Source of the DNA: JAITVB01 sp031553805
Lineage (GTDB): Bacteria; Bacteroidota; Bacteroidia; Bacteroidales; Rikenellaceae
Reading direction: 5' to 3'
Assembly (NCBI GenBank): GCA_031553805.1
Contig: JAVBLC010000005.1
Coordinates: 338,040-402,039 of the forward strand
DNA length: 64,000 nt
Part shown: positions 54,704-62,751 of the stretch, piece after piece
Layout: every line of letters begins with the position of its first letter
Numbering within the stretch: the first letter of the stretch is position 1
The notes under the pieces: model-generated
Seen by the model: the letters and a program-made list of their open reading frames with translations, nothing else
The model's database searches: none
Told to the model about the DNA's origin: nothing
Made by a program: the position numbers and the translations under genes

Positions 54704-55696
54704 CTATTTTTTCGCCAGGGCGAGGCCGAAGCGGCGCGGTTTCACATACTTGTTGATCAGGGGCACCGTGGCGTTCATGATCAGGATCGCGAACGACATC
54801 CCTTCGGGATAGGCCCCGAACACGCGGATCAGGATCGTGATCAACCCGATACCGATACCATAGATCAGCATCCCGCGGGTGTTCATCGGCGAGGTGACAT
54901 AGTCGGTCGCCATATAGATCGCGCCCAAGAGCGTACCGCCGGCCATCAGGTGGAACAGCGGCGAAATATAGTGCGACGGGTCGGCCAGGTGCAGGATACC
55001 GCTAAACGCAGCCATCGTGCCGATGACAAACACCGGGATGTGCCACGTGATCACCTTGCGCCACAGCAGGTAGATGAAGCCGATGATCAACGCCAGCGCG
55101 GCGATTTCGCCCAGCGAACCCGAGCGCAGGCCGAAGAGCATATCGCTGTACGAGGGCAGGTCGGGCATGATCTGGTCGAGGCTCGTGCCTTTCTTCAACG
55201 CCTCTTTGACGAACGCGAGCGGCGTGGCGCCGGACATCGCGTCGGTCGCCACGCGGGTCACCGGGGCGAACGAGGTCATTTGCACCGGGAACGAGATCAG
55301 CAGGAAAACACGGCCCACCAACGCCGGGTTGAACGGGTTGCGTCCCAGTCCGCCGAAAGCCATCTTGGCTACGGCGATCGCCACGAAACAGCCCATCACG
55401 ATCTGCCACGCCGGCAGCGTGCTCGGCAAGTTAAAAGCCAGCAGCAGCCCCGTCAGGACGGCCGACCAGTTGTTGATCGTCAGCGGCCCGCGCAGCAGGT
55501 AACGCTGGATCAGGAATTCGAACAGCACACACGAAGCGACGGACAATGCGGTCACCACAAGCGCGTTCACCCCGTACACCACCACCGAGACGGCAAACGC
55601 CGGCAGCAGCGCGATCACCACGTCGCGCATCAGCCGCGAAGTCTTGTCGACGCCATGGATGTGGGGCGAGGGGGATACAATCAGTTTCTTCTCCAT
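54704..55696 (-). CDS. rnfD: Rnf complex subunit D
   Basis: A 330-residue membrane subunit, paralogue of NqrB. It has the N-terminal SPSPHIHGVDKTSRLMRDVV, several helices, GGLGRNPFNPALVGRVFLLI and the FMN-binding Thr in TDAMSGATPLAFV. IYMATDYVTSPMN and GAYPEGMSFAILIMNATVPL are family signatures near the end. A 46-base gap to rnfC holds an inverted P5 repeat. Confidence 0.96.
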   Translation of the reverse strand: MEKKLIVSPSPHIHGVDKTSRLMRDVVIALLPAFAVSVVVYGVNALVVTALSVASCVLFEFLIQRYLLRGPLTINNWSAVLTGLLLAFNLPSTLPAWQIVMGCFVAIAVAKMAFGGLGRNPFNPALVGRVFLLISFPVQMTSFAPVTRVATDAMSGATPLAFVKEALKKGTSLDQIMPDLPSYSDMLFGLRSGSLGEIAALALIIGFIYLLWRKVITWHIPVFVIGTMAAFSGILHLADPSHYISPLFHLMAGGTLLGAIYMATDYVTSPMNTRGMLIYGIGIGLITILIRVFGAYPEGMSFAILIMNATVPLINKYVKPRRFGLALAKK

Positions 55697-55699
55697 TAT

Positions 55700-55730
55700 G
55701 TTTGCGTTTTTGTACCTCCCGGCACCCGGG
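55700..55730. repeat. Repeat P5, inverted copy in the rnfC-rnfD gap
   Basis: GTTTGCGTTTTTGTACCTCC then CGGCACCCGGG; its reverse complement gives the CCGGGTGCCGGGAGG pattern shared with the island copies. It sits within the rnf operon, between stop and start codons. Confidence 0.55.
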
Positions 55731-55742
55731 AGATGGGCATTG

Positions 55743-57080
55743 CTATGCTTTTATGGCCCGCGCACGCGCGATTTTCATCACCTCGACCTTGGCCAGGCGG
55801 ATGCGGTCGAGCAGCGGCAACGCCGCCGGACAAGTGTAGGAACAACTGCCGCACTCGATGCAATCCATCGCGCGGTGCTCTTCGGTTTCGGCCAGCATAT
55901 TCTTGTAAGCCAACTTATAAATCAGGTAAGGTTCCAACCCCATCGGGCACACCGACACGCACTTGGCGCAGCTGATGCACGTCGTGGCTGCCGGACGGCG
56001 CGCTTCTTTGGCCCGCATTATCAGGACGCCCGAGGTGCCTTTGGTCACCGGCGCGGCGGGGTTGCTCACCGCACGGCCCATCATCGGGCCGCCGTTGATA
56101 ATCTTTTCGCAGTCGTCAGGCACACCGCCGCTGCGTTCGATCAGCGCTTCGATCGGCGTGCCGATCCGCACCAGGTAGTTGGCCGGCGTTTTTACGGACT
56201 TTCCGGTTACCGTAACCACACGTTCGATCAGGGGTTTATTTTTTTGAACCGCCTCATAGACAGCCAAAGCCGTACCGACATTCTGCACCACGGCGCCCAC
56301 TTCGATCGGCAACGCGCCCGAGGGCACCTGACGGCCGGTGACGGCGTCGATCAACTGTTTCTCACCGCCCTGCGGGTATTGCACCTTTAACGGCACGATC
56401 TCCACGCCGGGGTATTTCGATACCAGCCCCTTCAGGTGGGCAATGGCGTCGGGTTTGTTCTTTTCGATGCCGATGTAGGCTTTTTCCACGCCGATCGCCT
56501 TGCAGAGGATCTGCACGCCCACCAACAGCTCTTCGGCGCGTTCGAGCATCACCCGGTGGTCGGAGGTAAGGTAAGGCTCGCACTCCACGCCGTTGATGAT
56601 CAGGCACTCGGCCTTCTTGCCCGGAGGGACGGACAGTTTGACGTGGGTCGGGAACGTTGCGCCCCCCATTCCTACGATACCGGCTGCGGTGATTTTTTCG
56701 ATGATCTCCTTGGCCGGGAGGGTGACGCTGCTTTGCAGTTTGTCCGAACGGTCGATCGTCTCGTCCCACTCGTCGCCCTCGACCTGGATGGTCACCGCCT
56801 TGCGGCGCACGCCACCCGCATCGGGAATGTCGTCGACGGCGGTCACCGTGCCCGACACCGACGAGTGGATGTTGCTCGACACGAACCCGGCCGCCGTAGC
56901 GATCACCTGGCCCGTTTTGACCTTATCGCCCTTGGCCACGCACACCACGGCCGGGGCCCCGATGTGCTGCGCGACGGGAATGGTCACCGTGGCCGGCAGC
57001 CCGAACACTTCGATCGCCACCCCACGGCTCAACTTACTGTCCGACGGGTGGATCCCGCCTATCTTGAATGTTTTCGACAT
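55743..57080 (-). CDS. rnfC: Rnf complex subunit C
   Basis: A 445-residue peripheral subunit that binds NADH/FMN and Fe-S clusters. The N-terminal part has IKTG-like FKIGGIHPSDSKLSRGVAIE, FPTHVKLSVPPGKKAECLII and NGVECEPYLTSDHRVMLERA. The C-terminal domain has two [4Fe-4S] motifs, CISCAKCVSVCPMGLEP and CIECGSCSYTCPAALPL. It follows rnfB by 4 bases. Confidence 0.97.
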   Translation of the reverse strand: MSKTFKIGGIHPSDSKLSRGVAIEVFGLPATVTIPVAQHIGAPAVVCVAKGDKVKTGQVIATAAGFVSSNIHSSVSGTVTAVDDIPDAGGVRRKAVTIQVEGDEWDETIDRSDKLQSSVTLPAKEIIEKITAAGIVGMGGATFPTHVKLSVPPGKKAECLIINGVECEPYLTSDHRVMLERAEELLVGVQILCKAIGVEKAYIGIEKNKPDAIAHLKGLVSKYPGVEIVPLKVQYPQGGEKQLIDAVTGRQVPSGALPIEVGAVVQNVGTALAVYEAVQKNKPLIERVVTVTGKSVKTPANYLVRIGTPIEALIERSGGVPDDCEKIINGGPMMGRAVSNPAAPVTKGTSGVLIMRAKEARRPAATTCISCAKCVSVCPMGLEPYLIYKLAYKNMLAETEEHRAMDCIECGSCSYTCPAALPLLDRIRLAKVEVMKIARARAIKA

Positions 57081-57084
57081 AGTC

Positions 57085-58143
57085 CTACTTGGTTTCAGGT
57101 TCTACGTTTGCAGCCTCGGCCGGAGCGGCAGGCGCGGATTCAACGGCCGCAACCGGTGTTTCAACCGCCGGGGCAACGGGTACTGCGACAGGCTCAACAA
57201 CAGGTTGCTCTATAACAACAGATGCCGGAGCAACCGGAGTTTCGTCCTTGACTTCAGCTTTCGGGGCATCGGACTGCCGGGCCGGAGCCTCTTTCTTTTC
57301 AGCCGGTTCGGCCGCTTTCACCGGGCGCGGCGGGAAGTTTACCTCCCAGATCGCATTCGTCGGGCACTCGGGTGCACATTTGCGGCACAACTTACATTTG
57401 TTGTGATCGATATAGGCCAGGTTGTTCTCGATCGTGATCGCATCGAACGCACACGCTTTCTGGCATTTGGTACACGCAATACACGAAACGTTGCACGCTT
57501 TGCGCGAGATCGCCCCCTTGTCCTTGCTCACGCACGAAACGAAGACGCGGCGGCCTTTCGGTCCCTTGCGGCGCAGTTCGATGATTGCCTTCGGGCACGC
57601 CTTTACGCAGGCGCCGCAGGCGGTACATTTTTCCTCGTCGACTTCCGGCAGCCCGGTTTCGGGATTCACAAAAATTGCGTCGAAGTTACACACCACGACG
57701 CAATCGCCCTTGCCCAGGCAGCCGAAGCTGCACGCCGTATCGCCCGCGTAGAGCGACGATATCACGGCACACGACGATGCGCCGTCAAATTCGTTCGTCC
57801 GCGGACGGTTCGCACACGACCCGGCGCAACGCACCACCGCCACCTGCGGTTCGCGTTCGGGAGCTGCTTTTCCCAGGTGGGCGGCCACGGCTTTCATCAC
57901 CTCAACTCCGCCCACCGGACAGAACAAGGCGGAAATATCGTCCTCCTTCACCAGTGCATCGGCCAGTCCCCGGCACCCCGGAAAACCACAACCCCCGCAG
58001 TTCGCGCCGGGAAGCATCGCTTCCGCTTCGTCAATGCGGGGGTCTTCGTACACCTTGAACTTCTGCGCGACCACGTACAGGATCACCGCAGATAGCACAC
58101 CCAGAATACAGAGCGTCAAGATCGTAGATAGTAGCAGACTCAT
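57085..58143 (-). CDS. rnfB: Rnf complex subunit B (ferredoxin-type)
   Basis: A 352-residue electron-entry subunit. One N-terminal helix (LLLSTILTLCILGVLSAVIL) is followed by the 4Fe-S motif GANCGGCGFPGCRGLADALV, a Cys-rich middle, and polyferredoxin clusters CTACGACVKACP, CIACTKCQKACA and CKLCRKCAPECP. The C-terminal 80 residues form a Pro/Ala/Glu/Val-rich, presumably disordered tail (KAAEPAEKKEAPARQSDAPK). The ATG at 58143 is chosen because the membrane helix follows directly. First gene of rnfBCDGEA. Confidence 0.96.
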   Translation of the reverse strand: MSLLLSTILTLCILGVLSAVILYVVAQKFKVYEDPRIDEAEAMLPGANCGGCGFPGCRGLADALVKEDDISALFCPVGGVEVMKAVAAHLGKAAPEREPQVAVVRCAGSCANRPRTNEFDGASSCAVISSLYAGDTACSFGCLGKGDCVVVCNFDAIFVNPETGLPEVDEEKCTACGACVKACPKAIIELRRKGPKGRRVFVSCVSKDKGAISRKACNVSCIACTKCQKACAFDAITIENNLAYIDHNKCKLCRKCAPECPTNAIWEVNFPPRPVKAAEPAEKKEAPARQSDAPKAEVKDETPVAPASVVIEQPVVEPVAVPVAPAVETPVAAVESAPAAPAEAANVEPETK

Positions 58144-58217
58144 TATAAACCGTTTTTCGTATTTTTTAGTAGTTCTATTTCGTACAAAATCGACCCGAAA
58201 CAAAAAAATAAAGCCCC

Positions 58218-58237
58218 CTCCGGCAACTTAACCGGAG
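58218..58237 (-). terminator. Hairpin between rseC and rnfB
   Basis: On the minus strand CTCCGG pairs with CCGGAG across 8 bases; a G-run and then TTTATTTTTTT follow, consistent with a terminator or attenuator ahead of rnfB. Confidence 0.5.
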
Positions 58238-58257
58238 AACCTTTCGTCATTTTTTGT

Positions 58258-58716
58258 CTATTCGCAATCGATCGGGGTGCTGTTGTCCGCAACGACAGGC
58301 AACACCTTAACAACGATCCCCCAGGGAATCTTTTTGCGCAACAAATATAACAAAATATAGTAACCGGCGAGCGCCCCGAGGGTTAAAAGTGCAGCCAGGG
58401 CCTCGTTCACCCCGGCTTTGGTCGCTCCGATCAGCGTGCCCAGCATCAGCAGCATCGGCACGACATACATCACCGCAGCCGCCTTGAGCCCCATCGCACG
58501 GGAAATCGAAAGTTCGACCTCCTCCCCTACCCGATAGGCATAAAAACCATCGGTGGACACAAAAAAGATTTTTTCGGCGCGTTCGCCCATACCACAAGCG
58601 CCCTTCACCCGGCACGACCCGCAGGCCGCCTGGGCAATGATCACGACCGACACCGCCCCTTCGTGTACTTCCACCACGCGACCGCGGTGCGTGATATCAT
58701 TCGGGTTCGATGTCAT
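58258..58716 (-). CDS. rseC: RseC/SoxR-reducing system family protein
   Basis: A 152-residue membrane protein. The N-terminal cysteine motif AACGSCRVKGACGMGE (about residues 31-46) is the RseC hallmark; two hydrophobic segments follow (AAAVMYVVPMLLMLGTLIGA and LLTLGALAGYYILLYLL). RseC proteins accompany rnf operons, where they may help assemble or reduce redox centres; in Escherichia coli the Rsx-RseC system keeps SoxR reduced. It lies between nadE (15 bases after its stop) and rnfB. Confidence 0.9.
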   Translation of the reverse strand: MTSNPNDITHRGRVVEVHEGAVSVVIIAQAACGSCRVKGACGMGERAEKIFFVSTDGFYAYRVGEEVELSISRAMGLKAAAVMYVVPMLLMLGTLIGATKAGVNEALAALLTLGALAGYYILLYLLRKKIPWGIVVKVLPVVADNSTPIDCE

Positions 58717-58731
58717 CGCTCGATATTTAAA

Positions 58732-60312
58732 TTATAGCAGGGATTCGAATTTATAGGTCAGCGGCAGAATCCGGTCCTTGCCCAGCGTGCAGGTCGACAA
58801 CCGCAGCGTGGGACAGAACTGGTAGCGCTTGTATTCGTTACGGTTCAGCAGTTCGTAGACCCGCTTGACCGTGGCGTTGTCAAAGCCGGCGGTGATGATC
58901 TCGTCGACCCCTTGGTTTTCCTCGATCAGACGATAGAGAATGGCGTCGAGCACATCATAGGGCGGCAACGAGTCAGTGTCCTTCTGCTCGGGACGCAACT
59001 CGGCCGACGGGGCTTTCGTCAGGGTATGCTGGGGAATGATCTCGCTTTTGCGGTTCAGGTAACGCGCCAAGTCAAACACTTCGGTCTTATACAGGTCACC
59101 CAGGATGCTGATCGCCCCGACAGTATCGCCATAGAGCGTGCCGTAGCCCACGGCCGCTTCGCTCTTGTTGGACGTATTGAGCAGGATGTGGCCGAACTTG
59201 TTCGAAAGCGCCATCAACAGCACGGCCCGCAGGCGCGACTGGATATTCTCCTCCGTCACATCGAACGGCAACTGTCCGTAAACCGACTGCAACGATTTGA
59301 TCAGCACGTCGTAGGTGTCCGTGATCGGCACGATCGAATATTCGATCCCCAAGCGTTCGGCCAGCACCACCGCGTCTTCGACCGAGTGGTCGCTCGAAAA
59401 CGCAGACGGCATCAGCAACACCTTCACGTTTTCCGGCCCGAGCGTTTCGGCCGCCAGAGCAGCCACTACGGCCGAGTCGATCCCGCCCGAAAGCCCAAGG
59501 CAGGCTTTTTTGAAGCCATTTTTCGAAAAATAGTCGCGCAGGCCGAGTTTGATCGCCTGATAGACATTGGCGGTTTTATTCTGTTCTGGGATCTCAAGGA
59601 CAGGATTGTCGGCCTGGGTGTTGACCACCACGTAATCCTCTTCAAACTTCTTTAAAAAGGCAATCGCCTCCCCTTTCCGGTTGAAAAAGGCAGACGATCC
59701 GTCATAAACCAGGTCGGTGTGGCCTCCTACGTGATTGAGGTAAACCACATGGCTCGCCGTACGGAAAGCCAGTTTCGAGAAAAATTCGTAGCGATTCTGC
59801 ACCACGCCGCGCGCATAGGGAGACGACTGGAGGCTGACGATCAGGTCGGCCTGATTGCCGAACTCTTCGGAGAAATAACGGATATCGGAACCGATGAAAA
59901 CAGCCACTTTTTTACCGTCGACATCGACGAACTCGTAGCCTTTGGAATTATCGAGGTGATGAAGTTCTTCGCGCGAAGAAACGTTCTGTTTGCCGATGTA
60001 TTTGACGACCTTTTTGTTGGCGACAATGGCGGCGGCGCTGATCGTACCCTGGTCGGTCAGAAGCGGGAGGCCAATGATGGCGGTAATGCCGTCGCACTCG
60101 ACAGCCACCTCCTTGAGGGTCTCCCTGCATTTCTCCAGGAAGACCACGTTGTTTAGCAAGTCATAGGCAGGCTTACCGCTGACGGCCTGTTCGCAGAAGA
60201 GGACGATTTGGGCTTCATCCGCTTTGGCCCGCCTGATGCTTTCGGCAATCTTGGCTTTGTTTCCGTCGAAATCACCGATGGTGTAGTTCAATTGGGCAAT
60301 GGCAATCTTCAT
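58732..60312 (-). CDS. nadE: NAD+ synthetase with degenerate nitrilase-like glutaminase domain
   Basis: A 526-residue protein. The C-terminal half (from about residue 255) is a normal NadE synthetase domain: ATP loop CLGLSGGIDSAVVAALAAET, then NKSEAAVGYGTLYGDTVGAI and TKAPSAELRPEQKDTDSLPP. The N-terminal half is a nitrilase-fold glutaminase, but the catalytic triad is incomplete. Glu is present in IVLFCEQAVSG and Lys in KYIGKQNVS, yet the nucleophile motif ICED reads IGSD (VFIGSDIRYF), so the Cys is gone. The enzyme may therefore use free ammonia. The ATG at 60312 gives the family start MKIAIAQLNYTIGD. First gene of the nadE-rseC-rnf direction. Confidence 0.9.
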   Translation of the reverse strand: MKIAIAQLNYTIGDFDGNKAKIAESIRRAKADEAQIVLFCEQAVSGKPAYDLLNNVVFLEKCRETLKEVAVECDGITAIIGLPLLTDQGTISAAAIVANKKVVKYIGKQNVSSREELHHLDNSKGYEFVDVDGKKVAVFIGSDIRYFSEEFGNQADLIVSLQSSPYARGVVQNRYEFFSKLAFRTASHVVYLNHVGGHTDLVYDGSSAFFNRKGEAIAFLKKFEEDYVVVNTQADNPVLEIPEQNKTANVYQAIKLGLRDYFSKNGFKKACLGLSGGIDSAVVAALAAETLGPENVKVLLMPSAFSSDHSVEDAVVLAERLGIEYSIVPITDTYDVLIKSLQSVYGQLPFDVTEENIQSRLRAVLLMALSNKFGHILLNTSNKSEAAVGYGTLYGDTVGAISILGDLYKTEVFDLARYLNRKSEIIPQHTLTKAPSAELRPEQKDTDSLPPYDVLDAILYRLIEENQGVDEIITAGFDNATVKRVYELLNRNEYKRYQFCPTLRLSTCTLGKDRILPLTYKFESLL

Positions 60313-60342
60313 CTCTGGATTTTGCTTTACAAATTTCCGGCA

Positions 60343-60350
60343 CAAAGGTA
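60343..60350 (-). promoter_or_regulatory. Candidate -7 box for nadE
   Basis: Minus strand TACCTTTG about 31 bases before the start, with a T-rich TTTTTA 18 bases further upstream. Confidence 0.5.
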
Positions 60351-60386
60351 CGTATTTCCGGTCGTAGATAAAAATATTCGGGAGTA

Positions 60387-60417
60387 TTTGTATTTTTGTT
60401 TTTTTCATTTATCTTTG
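60387..60417 (+). promoter_or_regulatory. Promoter of tRNA-Phe
   Basis: TTTG (60387-60390), a 19-base spacer and TATCTTTG (60410-60417) match the TTTG / TAnnTTTG consensus exactly, 15 bases before the tRNA. Confidence 0.75.
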
Positions 60418-60432
60418 TCCCCGCAAAACGAT

Positions 60433-60505
60433 GGTGCCATAGCTCAGTTGGTAGAGCAAAGGACTGAAAATCCTTGTGTCCCCGGTTCGATTCCTGGTGG
60501 CACCA
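60433..60505 (+). tRNA. tRNA-Phe (GAA)
   Basis: 73 bases fold into a standard cloverleaf: acceptor GGTGCCA/TGGCACC, D arm GCTC/GAGC, anticodon stem AAGGA/TCCTT with loop CTGAAAA (anticodon GAA), T arm CCCGG/CCTGG with TTCGATT, discriminator A. The 3' CCA is not encoded. Its 3' end is a likely integration site for the island that follows. Confidence 0.97.
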
Positions 60506-60520
60506 CTTTAGGACAATGTA

Positions 60521-60551
60521 AATCCCTGAATTTCATTGAAATTCAGGGATT
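60521..60551 (+). terminator. Terminator after tRNA-Phe
   Basis: AATCCCTGAATTT pairs with AAATTCAGGGATT across a 5-base loop and is followed by TTTCTTT, 15 bases past the tRNA. Confidence 0.85.
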
Positions 60552-60744
60552 TTTCTTTCCCAGTCCCACGATTTTGACCGCGGTCTGACGCACTTCTGGG
60601 CAGGGTGAACAATGAAATTAGTGGGATTTTCGCCCATTTTGGAAAGTCCCACTAAATTGAGTCTTTTGCATTGGTTCACAGGTTTTTGCATAGCCTAAGC
60701 CCGGATTCGGTTACTTAATTTTGTCTAACTAAAATTTTGTAATC

Positions 60745-61965
60745 ATGAATCGAACCAGGTTCACCTTTATTTTCATGATTAAGAAGACCAAACTTCTTAA
60801 GAACGGCGAGGCTCCGATTTGCCTCCGGATCACCGTAAACGGCCTCTCAGTCGAGTCTCTCATCAAAAGGAGCGTTCCTCTGGACGCCTGGGACCAAGCC
60901 ACCCAATCCGTAAAAGGGAGGGATCGACGGGCGCAGGAAACGAACGAATGTATCCGGATGCTCAAAATTCGAACCCTCCAGATTCACCGCGATCTGGAAC
61001 TCACCGGCGCCCATTTTACCGCGCGGCTTATCATGAATAAGCTCTACTCCGCCGAAGAAAAGCGCACCCTGCTCACCATCTTCCGCAAGCACAACGACGA
61101 CATCCGCAAGCTGATCGGCATCGACCTGGAGAAGCGCACGGTTACTCGTTATGATAGTTGCTGCAAGTATATGGAAGATATGATCAAGAGTGTCTATGGT
61201 AAAGATGATGTTTCCCTTGCCGAGGTCAACGGCGAACTGGTCCGCAATTACGAGATGCACCTCAAGGTCGTGCGCGGTTGCCAGGCGAATACCGTCATCC
61301 GCTACATGAAATGTTTTAAGAAAGTGATCCACATGGCTCTTGCCAACGAATGGATGACCAAAAACCCGTTCGTCGGCATTCATTTCTCCGCGAAGCCGGT
61401 TAATAAGGATGTGCTGACGAAAGACGAGCTCGACACTCTGATCAATCGCGAGTTCCGGATTCCCCGCTTGGAGCACGTCCGGGATACTTTCATCTTTTGC
61501 GCGTTCACCGGCATCGCGTACATCGACGCCCACACGCTCCGGCCTGAACATATCGTGCGCGACAACAATGGCGACCTGTGGATCAAAAAGACCCGCGAGA
61601 AAACCGATATAGAGTTCCATGTTCCTCTACTCAAAATCCCGCAGCAGATACTTGAGAAATATAAAGACGATCCCGGCTGTCAGCGGACCGGCCTACTGTT
61701 GCCGATACTGAGTAACCAGAAGATGAATGATTATCTGAAGGAAATTGCAGCGTTGTGTGAAATCAAGAAACGCCTCTCAACCCACACCGCCCGCAGGACC
61801 TATGCAACAACAGTCTGCCATGAAAGCGGCGTCGCCATCGAAAACATCTCGAAAATGCTCGGCCATACCGATACCCGTATGACCCTGCACTACACAAAAA
61901 TCGCAGACAGCCGCATCAAGAAAGACATGGAACAGGTTCGGGAAATATTCGACAATAGCATATAG
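60745..61965 (+). CDS. Tyrosine-type site-specific integrase
   Basis: A 406-residue recombinase of the Bacteroidetes phage/conjugative-element type. The N-terminal arm-binding domain (FMIKKTKLLKNGEAPICLRI...VPLDAWDQ) is the usual element-integrase start. A SAM-like core-binding domain follows (about 105-205: TRYDSCCKYMEDMIKSVYGK). The catalytic domain has HTARRTYATT (His-x-x-Arg), MLGHTDTRMTLHYTKI (His and the Tyr nucleophile), but the first catalytic Arg position reads FCAFTGIAYIDAH, without Arg, as in IntDOT-like enzymes. It lies 239 bases from tRNA-Phe and reads away from it, consistent with integration at that tRNA. Confidence 0.93.
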   Translation: MNRTRFTFIFMIKKTKLLKNGEAPICLRITVNGLSVESLIKRSVPLDAWDQATQSVKGRDRRAQETNECIRMLKIRTLQIHRDLELTGAHFTARLIMNKLYSAEEKRTLLTIFRKHNDDIRKLIGIDLEKRTVTRYDSCCKYMEDMIKSVYGKDDVSLAEVNGELVRNYEMHLKVVRGCQANTVIRYMKCFKKVIHMALANEWMTKNPFVGIHFSAKPVNKDVLTKDELDTLINREFRIPRLEHVRDTFIFCAFTGIAYIDAHTLRPEHIVRDNNGDLWIKKTREKTDIEFHVPLLKIPQQILEKYKDDPGCQRTGLLLPILSNQKMNDYLKEIAALCEIKKRLSTHTARRTYATTVCHESGVAIENISKMLGHTDTRMTLHYTKIADSRIKKDMEQVREIFDNSI

Positions 61966-61991
61966 GAAAGAGCGCTGAATATCTGTAATTT

Positions 61992-62028
61992 AAAATGAGC
62001 TGGTTACAAAGTGTAACCAACTCATTTT
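61992..62028 (+). terminator. Hairpin after the integrase gene, core GTTAC-N5-GTAAC
   Basis: AAAATGAG and CTCATTTT flank TGGTTACA-AAG-TGTAACCA, a 16-bp stem with one mismatch, 26 bases after the stop. Its inner 15 bases have the same GTNAC-N5-GTNAC plan as the four palindromes at 63379-63534. Confidence 0.75.
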
Positions 62029-62086
62029 ACTACAGCAACTGTCCGATATTTCCGGACGGTTTAATCGATCACGTATTGCAGATCGT

Positions 62087-62746
62087 TTAATCCTTGTTTT
62101 GAAACCCGTTGGCAACCTCCATAATGTCGAGTTTGATTTCAGCCCAATCTTTGTTCAGGAGACAAACGGGAGATTGATCCTTGTCGGCTCTTGAAAAGTT
62201 GATGAAATTATTTTGAAGCAAAGCTTCATCGTGTTCCCATTCATAACGTCTTTTATGAAGGGCGAACATTTGTTCCGGCTTGAAGTAGTTCAGCAGATGA
62301 TGCACATCCCAGAAATCCTTTTTACGGCCGCCGTTTGCTATCACATTCATCTTCATAGCCACGATATCATCGACACCCGCCATTCTGATTCCGTCGATAG
62401 TTTCGATTTCGGAAATGTATGGGTCGGTATACATCAGGTCGAGTTTTACAGAATCGTCCTTAGAGTTCCCCACATAATAGCCTCTCCCGAAACTTACTAT
62501 ACCGCTCTTGTCCGGGCACTCATAGAATGCGAAAGTACTTTTCAGCCAATCCTCATACTGTCCGAAATCAAGACTCCTATATTCAGCATCAGTGAATAGG
62601 TCTATATCGACAGAAATGCGATGCCCGTAGCGTAAACTCAGGTTCGTGCCTCCCACCAAACGGAACGGGGCGAAAAGCGGCTCGGCCATCAAAGCTTCTA
62701 AAACTTCTTTCAGTAGAGGCGTTACGGTCTGGTAATGAAGTGCCAT
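62087..62746 (-). CDS. AbiEii/AbiGii-type nucleotidyltransferase toxin
   Basis: A 219-residue DUF1814-type nucleotidyltransferase. FRLVGGTNLSLRYGHRISVDIDLFTDAEY (motif split: GG-T-N-L, then HR-S-DIDLF) holds the GGTxL and DxD metal site; later DIVAMKMNVIANGGRKKDFW provides the conserved Lys and Asp region. AbiEii toxins add nucleotides to tRNA or related targets and cause growth arrest, often protecting against phage. The gene starts 5 bases after the antitoxin stop on the same strand, a normal toxin-antitoxin layout. Base composition is more AT-rich than the core chromosome. Confidence 0.88.
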   Translation of the reverse strand: MALHYQTVTPLLKEVLEALMAEPLFAPFRLVGGTNLSLRYGHRISVDIDLFTDAEYRSLDFGQYEDWLKSTFAFYECPDKSGIVSFGRGYYVGNSKDDSVKLDLMYTDPYISEIETIDGIRMAGVDDIVAMKMNVIANGGRKKDFWDVHHLLNYFKPEQMFALHKRRYEWEHDEALLQNNFINFSRADKDQSPVCLLNKDWAEIKLDIMEVANGFQNKD

Positions 62747-62751
62747 AATAA

